Shown piece after piece: positions 55,292 to 62,314 of a stretch of DNA of 64,000 nucleotides. The translations under genes and the position numbers were made by a program. A model generated the notes under the pieces. The model ran no database searches and was not told the origin of the DNA. It was given only the letters and a program-made list of their open reading frames with translations. This stretch comes from Mycoplana dimorpha (lineage in GTDB: Bacteria > Pseudomonadota > Alphaproteobacteria > Rhizobiales > Rhizobiaceae). Each line of letters opens with the position of its first letter. Positions within the stretch are counted from its first letter, which is position 1. The stretch is taken from the NCBI RefSeq assembly GCF_003046475.1, contig NZ_PZZZ01000001.1, positions 496,001 to 560,000 on the forward strand, read 5' to 3'.

Positions 55292-56128
55292 CTACCCCAG
55301 GCGCAGCACCAGCACGCCCGCGGCGATGGTGGCGCCAGCGATGTAGCGCCAGACGCTGGCCTTCTCCTTGAGGATCACCACCGAGATCAGCAGGGCAAAC
55401 AGGATGGCGGTCTCGCGGAGCGCGGCGACGGACGCCACCGGCGCCTTCGTCATCGCCCAGAGCGCCAGCCCGTAGGAGGCGATCGAGCCGCCGCCGCCGA
55501 TCAGCCCACGCTTCCAGTTGCGGCGCACGTGACTGGCGACGACGTCGGAGCCGCGCTGGTAAACCGCCCAGCTGAACAGCAGCACCGGCGGCAGCAGTGC
55601 CATCCAAAGCGTGTAGGAGATGGCGTTGCCGGAGGCCCGAGCGCCGGCACCGTCTACGAAGGTATAGGAGGCAATCACGCAGGCGTTTGCGAGCGCCAGC
55701 AGGAAGGCGTGCCGGCTGCCGTGCCGCGATTCGAAGGCGAGCGTCAGGACGCCAGCGGAAATGATCAGGATGCCGGCGAGCGCGCCGGGTGAAAGATGCT
55801 CGCCGAGCACCAGTCCGCTGGTCGAGGCCACGATGAGCGGCGCTGCGCCGCGCATCAGCGGATAGACAAGACCGATGTCGCCGGCGCGATAGGCTGCGGC
55901 GACGAGCTGGAAATAGGCGAATTGGAAGAGCGCCGACACGGCGATGAAAGGCCAGGCGGCCGGCTTCGGCAGCGGGACGAAGGGGAGGAAGGCGAGGCCG
56001 AAGAAGCCTGCGCCGAGGGCGATCATCGCCGCATCCAGCGACTTGTCACTTCCGGCCTTCACCATCGCGTTCCAGACGGCATGCAGCGCCGCGCCGAGCA
56101 GTACAAGCGCAATTACGTCAATCGGCAC
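55292..56128 (-). CDS. EamA/DMT family permease
   Basis: 278 residues with ten helices in two EamA repeats. It starts GTG at 56128 (PIDVIALVLLGAALHAVWNA) behind GAGG; in-frame ATG codons further upstream would add a non-hydrophobic region. The repeats contain VYPLMRGAAPLIVASTSGLV and the later WAMTKAPVASVAALRETAIL, family-typical. It exports or imports a metabolite such as an amino acid; cargo unknown. Confidence 0.85.
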   Translation of the reverse strand: MPIDVIALVLLGAALHAVWNAMVKAGSDKSLDAAMIALGAGFFGLAFLPFVPLPKPAAWPFIAVSALFQFAYFQLVAAAYRAGDIGLVYPLMRGAAPLIVASTSGLVLGEHLSPGALAGILIISAGVLTLAFESRHGSRHAFLLALANACVIASYTFVDGAGARASGNAISYTLWMALLPPVLLFSWAVYQRGSDVVASHVRRNWKRGLIGGGGSIASYGLALWAMTKAPVASVAALRETAILFALLISVVILKEKASVWRYIAGATIAAGVLVLRLG

Positions 56129-56390
56129 AAAGAACCTCGGGCTTTGTCGGAAAGGGGCGGAGGGTTGGCGATCGCCACGCCTTACATCCGCCGAAACCGC
56201 GAACATTGCAATGCGCGGCGGCTCTGTCGCCGGACAATTTGGCAGGCAGCAGCGGTCGCAAAGAGCTTTCCGGCCCGTATGTGGCAAATTCGCAATTGCG
56301 GTCGGGATGACGTATCATGAAAACGGGAAACAGATCGGGAGCGGGGGCAACCGGCCCTGTCGCTCTGACGACCGTCGTCGGGAGGCTTCG

Positions 56391-56828
56391 ATGGATCACG
56401 ATCGCTATGCCAGTGCCTACATCTGCAGCATACTGCGCTCGGTCCACACGATCGCCGTGGTCGGTGCCTCGCCGAACCAGTCGCGCCCCAGCCATGGCGT
56501 GATGAGCTTCCTGCTCGGAAAGGGGTATCGCGTCATCCCGGTCAATCCGGGGCACGCCGGCAAGCGGATTCTCGGCCAGAGGGTCGTCGCCCACCTGGCT
56601 GACATTGCCGAGCCGGTCGACATGGTCGAGGTGTTCCGCGCTTCGTCTCGATTTTCGGCGGTGGTCGACGAGGCGCTGGCGCTGCAGCCGCGGCCGCGGG
56701 TCATCTGGGGAGAGTTCGGCGTCCGCGACGACGCTGCCGCTGAAAAGGCCGAGGCTGCCGGCGTCCGCGTCGTGATGGACCGCTCGCCGGTGACCGAGTA
56801 TCCGAGGCTCGTGCGCCGCGCCTCCTAG
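56391..56828 (+). CDS. CoA-binding domain protein (YccU-like), copy 1
   Basis: 145-residue Rossmann-fold CoA-binding protein. TIAVVGASPNQSRPSHGVMS (about 20-39) is the nucleotide loop and KGYRVIPVNPGHAGKRILGQ follows. GGGAGG lies six bases before ATG 56391. Roughly 60% identical, without gaps, to the next gene, so the two are a tandem duplication. Members bind CoA and have been linked to acyl-CoA metabolism or redox; no reaction is known. Confidence 0.88.
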   Translation: MDHDRYASAYICSILRSVHTIAVVGASPNQSRPSHGVMSFLLGKGYRVIPVNPGHAGKRILGQRVVAHLADIAEPVDMVEVFRASSRFSAVVDEALALQPRPRVIWGEFGVRDDAAAEKAEAAGVRVVMDRSPVTEYPRLVRRAS

Positions 56829-56922
56829 AGGCGAACCCCATCAGGGTGCAGCTGGCTCGCAGAATTGCGTATTGACAAGAATCACCATCTCCAAGTGTAG
56901 TCTGTCGGGGCGAGGAGGCGGC

Positions 56923-57351
56923 ATGAATCACGACAGCTACACGGACTATTACCTCGCGGACATCCTGCGGGAGACCAAGGTCATCGCACTCGTGGGGGCA
57001 TCGCCCAATCCGGAGCGCCCCAGCAACCGCGTCATGGCTTTCCTGCTGCGTAAGGGCTACCGGGTGATTCCGGTCAATCCGGGCCAGGCCGGAAAGCAAA
57101 TCCACGGGCAGACGGTCTATGCCCGCCTTGCCGACATTCCGGAGCCGATCGACATGGTCGACGTCTTCCGCGCGGCCGTCGCCTTGCCCGGATTGGTGGA
57201 CGAGGTGCTCGCGCTCGATCCGCTGCCCAAGGCGATCTGGGGGCAGCTTTCCGTCCGCGACGACGCTGCCGCCCGCCGCGCCGAAGCCGCAGGTATCAAG
57301 GTCGTCATGGATCGCTGCCCGGCAATCGAGTATCCGCGGCTGGTCGGCTGA
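56923..57351 (+). CDS. CoA-binding domain protein (YccU-like), copy 2
   Basis: 142 residues from ATG 56923 with GAGGAGG upstream. It has the same plan as the preceding gene: VIALVGASPNPERPSNRVMA, KGYRVIPVNPGQAGKQIHGQ and the C-terminal VVMDRCPAIEYPRL. The Ser to Cys change in that last motif (DRSP in copy 1, DRCP in copy 2) and the loop region about 85-95 are the main differences. It directly precedes the metY promoter region, separated by a small hairpin at 57374-57393. Confidence 0.88.
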   Translation: MNHDSYTDYYLADILRETKVIALVGASPNPERPSNRVMAFLLRKGYRVIPVNPGQAGKQIHGQTVYARLADIPEPIDMVDVFRAAVALPGLVDEVLALDPLPKAIWGQLSVRDDAAARRAEAAGIKVVMDRCPAIEYPRLVG

Positions 57352-57417
57352 CGCGCCGAGGTGAGCGACGCCAGACGGAGTTTTCCCTCCGTCGGCTGAT
57401 TTCGCAAAATTCTTGCT

Positions 57418-57446
57418 TTGACCGGCCGGCATGCCTCTGAAATAGT
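57418..57446 (+). promoter_or_regulatory. Candidate promoter of metY
   Basis: TTGACC (57418-57423), 17-base spacer, AATAGT (57441-57446). It would start transcription near 57453, giving a leader of about 105 bases. The spacer and -10 are overlapped by the inverted repeat at 57424-57453. Confidence 0.5.
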
Positions 57447-57453
57447 GCCGGCC
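57424..57453. promoter_or_regulatory. Operator-like inverted repeat over the metY promoter
   Basis: GGCCGGCA (57424-57431) and TGCCGGCC (57446-57453) are perfect complements, centres 22 bases apart. It starts just after the -35 and ends near the predicted start, a position suited to a repressor. The binding protein is unknown. Confidence 0.4.
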
Positions 57454-57509
57454 AGGTAGCAGACGCGTGCGTTCGCGCGCAGGCCACAGCACTGAAAAAT
57501 CGAATGCAG

Positions 57510-57551
57510 GCATGGTAGCCCGTTGCCATCGGAACCATGCGCAATGGGAGG
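57510..57551 (+). promoter_or_regulatory. Structured metY leader with alternative pairings over the ribosome binding site
   Basis: Pairing A: GCATGGT (57510-57516) with ACCATGC (57534-57540). Pairing B: CCCGTTGC (57519-57526) with GCAATGGG (57541-57548), eight pairs with one G-U. B covers part of the Shine-Dalgarno GGGAGG (57546-57551). The two pairings interlock, so they exclude each other or form a partial pseudoknot. The SAM-II core GCUAAA is absent. Confidence 0.5.
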
Positions 57552-57558
57552 TTTTGCC

Positions 57559-58842
57559 ATGACGAAGAACAAGCCGGGATTTGCAACGCTCGCCATCCAC
57601 GCAGGGGCAGCGCCCGATCCGGCGACCGGGGCACGCGCGACCCCGATCTACCAGACCACCAGCTTCGTCTTCAACGACACCGACCATGCCGCCTCGCTGT
57701 TCGGCCTGCAGGCCTTCGGCAACATCTATACCCGCATCATGAACCCCACCCAGGCGGTGCTGGAGGAGCGGGTGGCCGCGCTCGAAGGCGGGACGGCCGC
57801 GCTGGCGGTCGCCTCCGGCCATGCCGCGCAGCTCCTCGTTTTCCATACGCTCATGCGCCCCGGCGACAACTTCGTCGCCGCACGCCGGCTCTATGGCGGC
57901 TCGATCAACCAGTTCGGCCATTCCTTTGCGAACTTCGGCTGGCAGGTCCGCTGGGCCGACACCGACAATCTGGAGAGCTTCGAGAGCCAGATCGATGACA
58001 GGACGAAGGCGATCTTCATCGAAAGCCTCGCCAATCCCGGCGGTACCTTCGTCGACATAGCCGCGATCGCCGCCGTCGCGCATAAGCACGGCCTGCCGCT
58101 GGTGGTCGACAACACCATGGCGACGCCCTATCTCGTGCGGCCGTTCGAGCACGGCGCGGACATCGTCGTCCATTCGCTGACGAAGTTTCTCGGCGGACAC
58201 GGCAATTCGATGGGCGGCATCATCGTCGATGGCGGCACCTTCGACTGGTCGGTGTCCGGGAAATACCCGACGCTCTCCGAACCGCGGCCGGAATATGCCG
58301 GTGTCGTCCTGCACCAGACCTTCGGCAACTTCGCCTTCGCGATCGCCTGCCGGGTGCTTGGCCTGCGCGATCTGGGGCCGGCGATCTCGCCCTTCAATGC
58401 CTTCCAAATCCTGACCGGCATCGAGACACTGCCGCTGCGCATGCAGCGCCACTGCGACAACGCGCTCGCTGTTGCCAAGTGGCTGAAGACGCACGACAAG
58501 GTTTCCTGGGTCAACTATTCCGGCCTTGAAAGCGATCCCAACCACGCGCTGCAGACGCGCTATTCGCCCAAGGGCGCCGGCGCCGTCTTCACCTTCGGCC
58601 TGAAGGATGGCTACGAGGCGGGCAAGCGCTTCGTCGAGGGGCTGGAGATGCTATCGCATCTGGCCAACATCGGCGACACACGCTCGCTGGTGATCCATCC
58701 GGCCTCGACAACGCACCGGCAACTGTCGCCCGAGCAGCAGACGGCCGCGGGCGCCGGTCCCGACGTGGTGCGCCTGTCGATCGGCATCGAGGACGTCGCC
58801 GACATCATCGCCGACCTGGAGCAGGCGCTCGCCAAGGCGTAG
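57559..58842 (+). CDS. metY: O-acetylhomoserine aminocarboxypropyltransferase (sulfhydrylase)
   Basis: PLP enzyme joining O-acetylhomoserine and sulfide into homocysteine in methionine synthesis. 427 residues, the MetY length (MetZ is nearer 395). It shows GFATLAIHAGAAPDPATGAR and TPIYQTTSFVF at the N-terminus. The PLP lysine is Lys209 in SLTKFLGGHGNSMGG, and YTRIMNPTQAVLEERVAALEGG lies earlier as YxRxxNPT. ATG 57559 sits seven bases after GGGAGG, which the leader can hide. The NYN gene follows 12 bases later. Confidence 0.93.
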   Translation: MTKNKPGFATLAIHAGAAPDPATGARATPIYQTTSFVFNDTDHAASLFGLQAFGNIYTRIMNPTQAVLEERVAALEGGTAALAVASGHAAQLLVFHTLMRPGDNFVAARRLYGGSINQFGHSFANFGWQVRWADTDNLESFESQIDDRTKAIFIESLANPGGTFVDIAAIAAVAHKHGLPLVVDNTMATPYLVRPFEHGADIVVHSLTKFLGGHGNSMGGIIVDGGTFDWSVSGKYPTLSEPRPEYAGVVLHQTFGNFAFAIACRVLGLRDLGPAISPFNAFQILTGIETLPLRMQRHCDNALAVAKWLKTHDKVSWVNYSGLESDPNHALQTRYSPKGAGAVFTFGLKDGYEAGKRFVEGLEMLSHLANIGDTRSLVIHPASTTHRQLSPEQQTAAGAGPDVVRLSIGIEDVADIIADLEQALAKA

Positions 58843-58854
58843 TCGGGAGCGGCC

Positions 58855-59562
58855 ATGGCTGCGGAGACCAAATCACCTCGTCTGGCAGTTCTCATCGATG
58901 CGGACAACACATCGTCGAGGATTGCCGACGGCCTTTTCGAGGAGATCGCGAAGATCGGCGAGGCGAGCGTCCGCCGGATCTACGGAGACTTCTCGAGTTC
59001 AAGGCTGAAGGGCTGGGCCGACATCCTTGCCAGGCACGCCATCATTCCGCAGCAGCAATTCGCCTACACCACGGGCAAGAACGCGTCGGATATTACGCTC
59101 GTCATCGACGCGATGGATCTCTTGCACAGCGGTCGCTTCGACGGTTTCTGCCTCGTATCCTCCGACAGCGACTTCACCCGCCTTGCCGCCCGCATACGGG
59201 AGCAGGGTACGGACGTTTTCGGTTTCGGCGAGCAGAAGACACCGGAGAGCTTCCGACAGGCCTGCCGGCGCTTCATCTATACTGAGAACCTGCTGCCCGA
59301 AGCGAACGAGGATCAGACCACGCAACCGGCGTTGCGCCCGCCAAGTGCGGCGGTTCCGCTGATCAGGAAGGTCATCGCGCAGGCTGCGGGCGAGGACGGG
59401 TGGCTGACGCTGTCGGCCTTGGGCAGCCAGCTTTCCAATCTGTCGCCAGACTTCGATCCCCGGACGTACGGCTATCGCAAGTTGAGCGATCTTGTTCGCA
59501 AGACCGGGCGATTCGAGATCGATCAGTCGAGCGGCGCCATGAAGATCCGCTATAAGGAGTGA
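58855..59562 (+). CDS. NYN (PIN-like) nuclease domain with LOTUS/OST-HTH domain
   Basis: 235 residues. The NYN domain shows LAVLIDADNTSS (10-21), SDITLVIDAMDLL (about 76-88) and SSDSDFTRLAARIRE (about 101-115), with the conserved Asp set of PIN-like ribonucleases. The C-terminal LOTUS domain (about 160-235) contains GEDGWLTLSALGSQLSNLSP and YGYRKLSDLVRKTGRFEI. The pair resembles MARF1/LabA-type RNA-binding nucleases. It follows metY by 12 bases, so it is probably cotranscribed. RNA is the likely target; no reaction has been shown for bacterial members known to me. Confidence 0.9.
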   Translation: MAAETKSPRLAVLIDADNTSSRIADGLFEEIAKIGEASVRRIYGDFSSSRLKGWADILARHAIIPQQQFAYTTGKNASDITLVIDAMDLLHSGRFDGFCLVSSDSDFTRLAARIREQGTDVFGFGEQKTPESFRQACRRFIYTENLLPEANEDQTTQPALRPPSAAVPLIRKVIAQAAGEDGWLTLSALGSQLSNLSPDFDPRTYGYRKLSDLVRKTGRFEIDQSSGAMKIRYKE

Positions 59563-59658
59563 GCGTTGCGGACGCCCGGTCGGGGCGTCGCCGGTGACGT
59601 CAAACGATCAACTGCTTGGTCGCCACGCAGGCCGCCAGCCTCTGCAATTGGAAACATC

Positions 59659-60003
59659 ATGGTCAAGGCAATTTCGCTCGACATCTCGTCCATCCAGCCG
59701 GAAATCGGCCGCCCTGCCGAGGACCGGCTCATTGCCGGCGATCCGGAATTCCGCACCTGGAACCTGGAGCAGGCGGACGGGGGGATCTATTGCGGGGTCT
59801 GGGAATCGACGCCCGGCAAGTGGCGCATCCAGTACGACGAGTGGGAGTATTTCAACATCCTCTCCGGCCATTCGATCGTCACATCTGACGCCGGTGAGGT
59901 CATCAATCTCAAGGCGGGCGATCGCCTGATCCTCAGGCCGGGCTTCAAGGGGACCTGGGAAGTCGTTGAAACAACGCGCAAGGACTACGTGATCCGCCTC
60001 TAG
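59659..60003 (+). CDS. Cupin (DUF861/Cupin_3 type)
   Basis: 114-residue single-cupin protein from ATG 59659. The barrel core is GGIYCGVWESTPGKWRIQYD followed by EWEYFNILSG, with the later GEVINLKAGDRLILRPGFKG motif. The histidine pair of metal cupins is replaced by other residues, as in the DUF861 group, which includes (S)-ureidoglycine-type and regulatory proteins. The longer in-frame extension to 59566 lacks a ribosome site. Ligand unknown. Confidence 0.85.
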   Translation: MVKAISLDISSIQPEIGRPAEDRLIAGDPEFRTWNLEQADGGIYCGVWESTPGKWRIQYDEWEYFNILSGHSIVTSDAGEVINLKAGDRLILRPGFKGTWEVVETTRKDYVIRL

Positions 60004-60081
60004 GGCAGGACGCGAATTCGTCGGCCAAGCGTGTTCACAAGAAGGAGCCGCTCGCCGGCAAGGCGCGCGGCTTCGAGCCTG

Positions 60082-61329
60082 TCACCACACCAGATCGAGC
60101 CGTTCCAGTCCGTGGAAGTGGTAGACGTCCTTGACCACCGGCGTTTTGGCGAGGCGCATGCCGCGCAGCCGCTGGAACAGGAGCGGCAGGACGATATTGA
60201 GCTCCAGCCGGGCCAGCGGCGCGCCGATGCAGAAGTGAATGCCGGCGCCGAAGGAGAGGTTCGGGCCCTCGTCACGGTCCGGCCGGAAGGTGAGGGGATC
60301 GCTGAACTTCTTAGGGTCGAGGTTGGCGGCGGCCAGGATCAGTGCGATCTTGTCGCCGCGCCTGAAGGGGATGCCGTCCACCTCGACATCTTCGAGCGCG
60401 TAGCGCTCGAAGATGTGCACCGGCGCGCAGATGCGCAGGGCTTCTTCCACGGTGCGCTCGGTCGTCTTGTCGTCGGCGAACATGGCCTCCGGCGAAAGCC
60501 CGCTGTCGAGGATGCTGCGCACGGCGTTGCCGATCTGGTGCACCGTTGCCTCATGGCCGGCGTTCAGCAGCACGATCGTCGTCGAGATCAGTTCGTCCTC
60601 GGTGAGCAGCTGGCCCTTGTGCTCGGTATGGATCATGTGGCTGAGAAGATCGTCTCGCGGATTGGCGCGGCGCTCGGCAATCACCGACCGGACGTAATCG
60701 GCAAATTCGGCCGCCGCCTTGTCGGCGGCGTGCTCGTCGGCCTCGGTGCGGCCGAACATGTACATCCGCACGTAGTCGTGCGACCACTTCAGGAGCTGCG
60801 GCCCCATCTCGTCGGGGATGCCGATCATGCGGGCGATCATCGTCACCGGCACGATGTCGGCGAAGGCGGACAGCAGTTCCACCTTGCCATCCTTTTCGAA
60901 GCCGTCGATCAGTCGGTTCGCCAGCGCCGTGATTTCCGGCCGCAGCCGGTCAATCTGCCGCGAGACAAAGGCGCGGTTGACGAGCGTGCGCAGCCTTGTG
61001 TGCTCGGGCGGTTCCAATTCCAGCAGTGACCACGCCTCGGCGGCGTCGAAATGCTTCAGATGCGGCAGTGGCGCCGGCATGCCCAGTTCCTCGCGGCTTG
61101 CCACATGCAGGATCTGCCGGCCGAACCGCCGGTCGCGCAGCAGCGCATTCACCTGATCATAGCCGGTAAAATACCACTGCTTTTGTTCTTCCCACCAGAA
61201 GGTCGGGGCGTGTGCATGCAATTCCGCGTAGACGGGATTGGGGTTGCGGTAGAACGCTGGATCGCGGGCATCGAGGGAGACGCTGCGCGCGGCAGCATCG
61301 ATGGAGAGAAAGGGAAAAGGCCTGGTCAT
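60082..61329 (-). CDS. Cytochrome P450
   Basis: 415-residue soluble bacterial P450. The I-helix oxygen-activating motif reads LLNAGHEAT (about 250-258), the K-helix ExxR is within VEEALRICAPVH, and the heme loop is FGAGIHFCIGAPLAR with proximal Cys367. The His in place of the usual Arg or Lys at the last residue before Cys-2 and the EQKQWYFTGYDQ N-terminus match the CYP family seen in rhizobia of unknown substrate. No ferredoxin or reductase gene is adjacent. Convergent with the cupin gene. Start ATG 61329. Confidence 0.93.
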   Translation of the reverse strand: MTRPFPFLSIDAAARSVSLDARDPAFYRNPNPVYAELHAHAPTFWWEEQKQWYFTGYDQVNALLRDRRFGRQILHVASREELGMPAPLPHLKHFDAAEAWSLLELEPPEHTRLRTLVNRAFVSRQIDRLRPEITALANRLIDGFEKDGKVELLSAFADIVPVTMIARMIGIPDEMGPQLLKWSHDYVRMYMFGRTEADEHAADKAAAEFADYVRSVIAERRANPRDDLLSHMIHTEHKGQLLTEDELISTTIVLLNAGHEATVHQIGNAVRSILDSGLSPEAMFADDKTTERTVEEALRICAPVHIFERYALEDVEVDGIPFRRGDKIALILAAANLDPKKFSDPLTFRPDRDEGPNLSFGAGIHFCIGAPLARLELNIVLPLLFQRLRGMRLAKTPVVKDVYHFHGLERLDLVW

Positions 61330-61420
61330 GCCTTTGACCTAACGGATTTCGCGTCGCGGCAAAAGTGCCGGAAATTGCAGGAGCCGCCCCAACGCGCCCG
61401 CCGAGCGTTGGACTTCTTCA

Positions 61421-61846
61421 TTATCGCCGCACGGCGACGATCGAACTGGCTCTATACCTAGACAGCTGAACCCGGTCCGACTGATTGCCGCCGAACAGGT
61501 AGACGTATTGGCGTCGCTCGTCGAAATGGTGGAAAAGGCTTACGTGAAAGCGACCCTTCCCGGTCCGCATCACTACGACGTCTCCCGGCCGCGCAAACCG
61601 GGCAAAGACGGGCCTTCCGAACTTCTTCCAGGACACCGCCATGTTCGGGTTGGTCGGCGGCTGTCGCCGCGCTAGCTGGGCGATGTAGGCCATGAACGCT
61701 CCGCACCACGACAACTTGCGGGGGTTGATGCTGAGGAAGGAAATCGAGCGCTCGTGCATGTTGTTGAATTTCGACGCGGTGGCGAGCATGTCGGCATGGG
61801 CCTGAACGGCGCCAATTGTGAGGATGATGGCCAGAACAACCCTCAT
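61421..61846 (-). CDS. Secreted NlpC/P60-like (CHAP-related) protein
   Basis: 141-residue precursor. Signal peptide MRVVLAIILTIGAVQAHA with cleavage after QAHA. The mature domain has the TIGR02594/NlpC-P60-like triad Cys48 (LSWCGAFMAYIA), His101 (GRFHVSLFHHF) and Asn121 (LFGGNQSD), plus PGDVVVMRTGKG. Such proteins cleave cell-wall peptides. Base composition is more AT-rich than neighbours. ATG 61846; the in-frame MFLVGAACSKKCEY extension upstream lacks support. Confidence 0.75.
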   Translation of the reverse strand: MRVVLAIILTIGAVQAHADMLATASKFNNMHERSISFLSINPRKLSWCGAFMAYIAQLARRQPPTNPNMAVSWKKFGRPVFARFARPGDVVVMRTGKGRFHVSLFHHFDERRQYVYLFGGNQSDRVQLSRYRASSIVAVRR

Positions 61847-62314
61847 ACGATACTCACATTTTTTGGAACACGCGGCCCCGACAAGGAACAATACGGCAAA
61901 GAAGAGATATCGGTAAATAAAGGCCTAATTTAGGAAGGTGGCATACAGTGGCGCGCTTGCTACGCAAGTAGATGAAAACATGCCGCCGCTGCGAGTAACT
62001 GAGCCATCTTGGTCAGGCGAGGGGTGGGGGCCTTGGGCCATGCAACGTATGCGACGAGGGTGGACCTAGTCGGCCTTTCGCAGAGGCAATGACTTCGCGT
62101 TCTACAGGCGGAGAAGCAAAAGAGGCCTGCTGATCTGCCTTGCAGGAGAAAGTCGGTAAAATGACGACGGCGCAGCCGAACTCATACTGGGATATTGTTG
62201 TGAAGTATCATCATTAATACGGTGCGCCTCGACTTATATTGTTCTTCGATGGCCGGCGGGCAGAGCTGGTAGACAATGGCCATCCGTGGCCTGGTTCTGC
62301 CAGGCGGTCCTCCC
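61847..62314. other. 468-base AT-richer gap without a supported gene
   Basis: Composition here is lower in GC than the rest of the window, with segments such as TATCGGTAAATAAAGG (near 61910) and CATCATTAATACGG (near 62208). A short hairpin CTTGCTACGCAAG is the only structure noted. I find no tRNA, reading frame with a ribosome site, or repeat shared with the rest of the window. It may be a remnant of an inserted element. Confidence 0.4.

Noticed and set aside
57352-57558. SAM-II riboswitch before metY
   Set aside because: Position fits, but the conserved GCUAAA segment and the SAM-II stem layout are missing; kept instead as an unclassified structured leader.
61960-62020. Possible tRNA-like fold near the CTTGCTACGCAAG hairpin
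   Set aside because: No acceptor stem, T-loop or anticodon pattern could be drawn.
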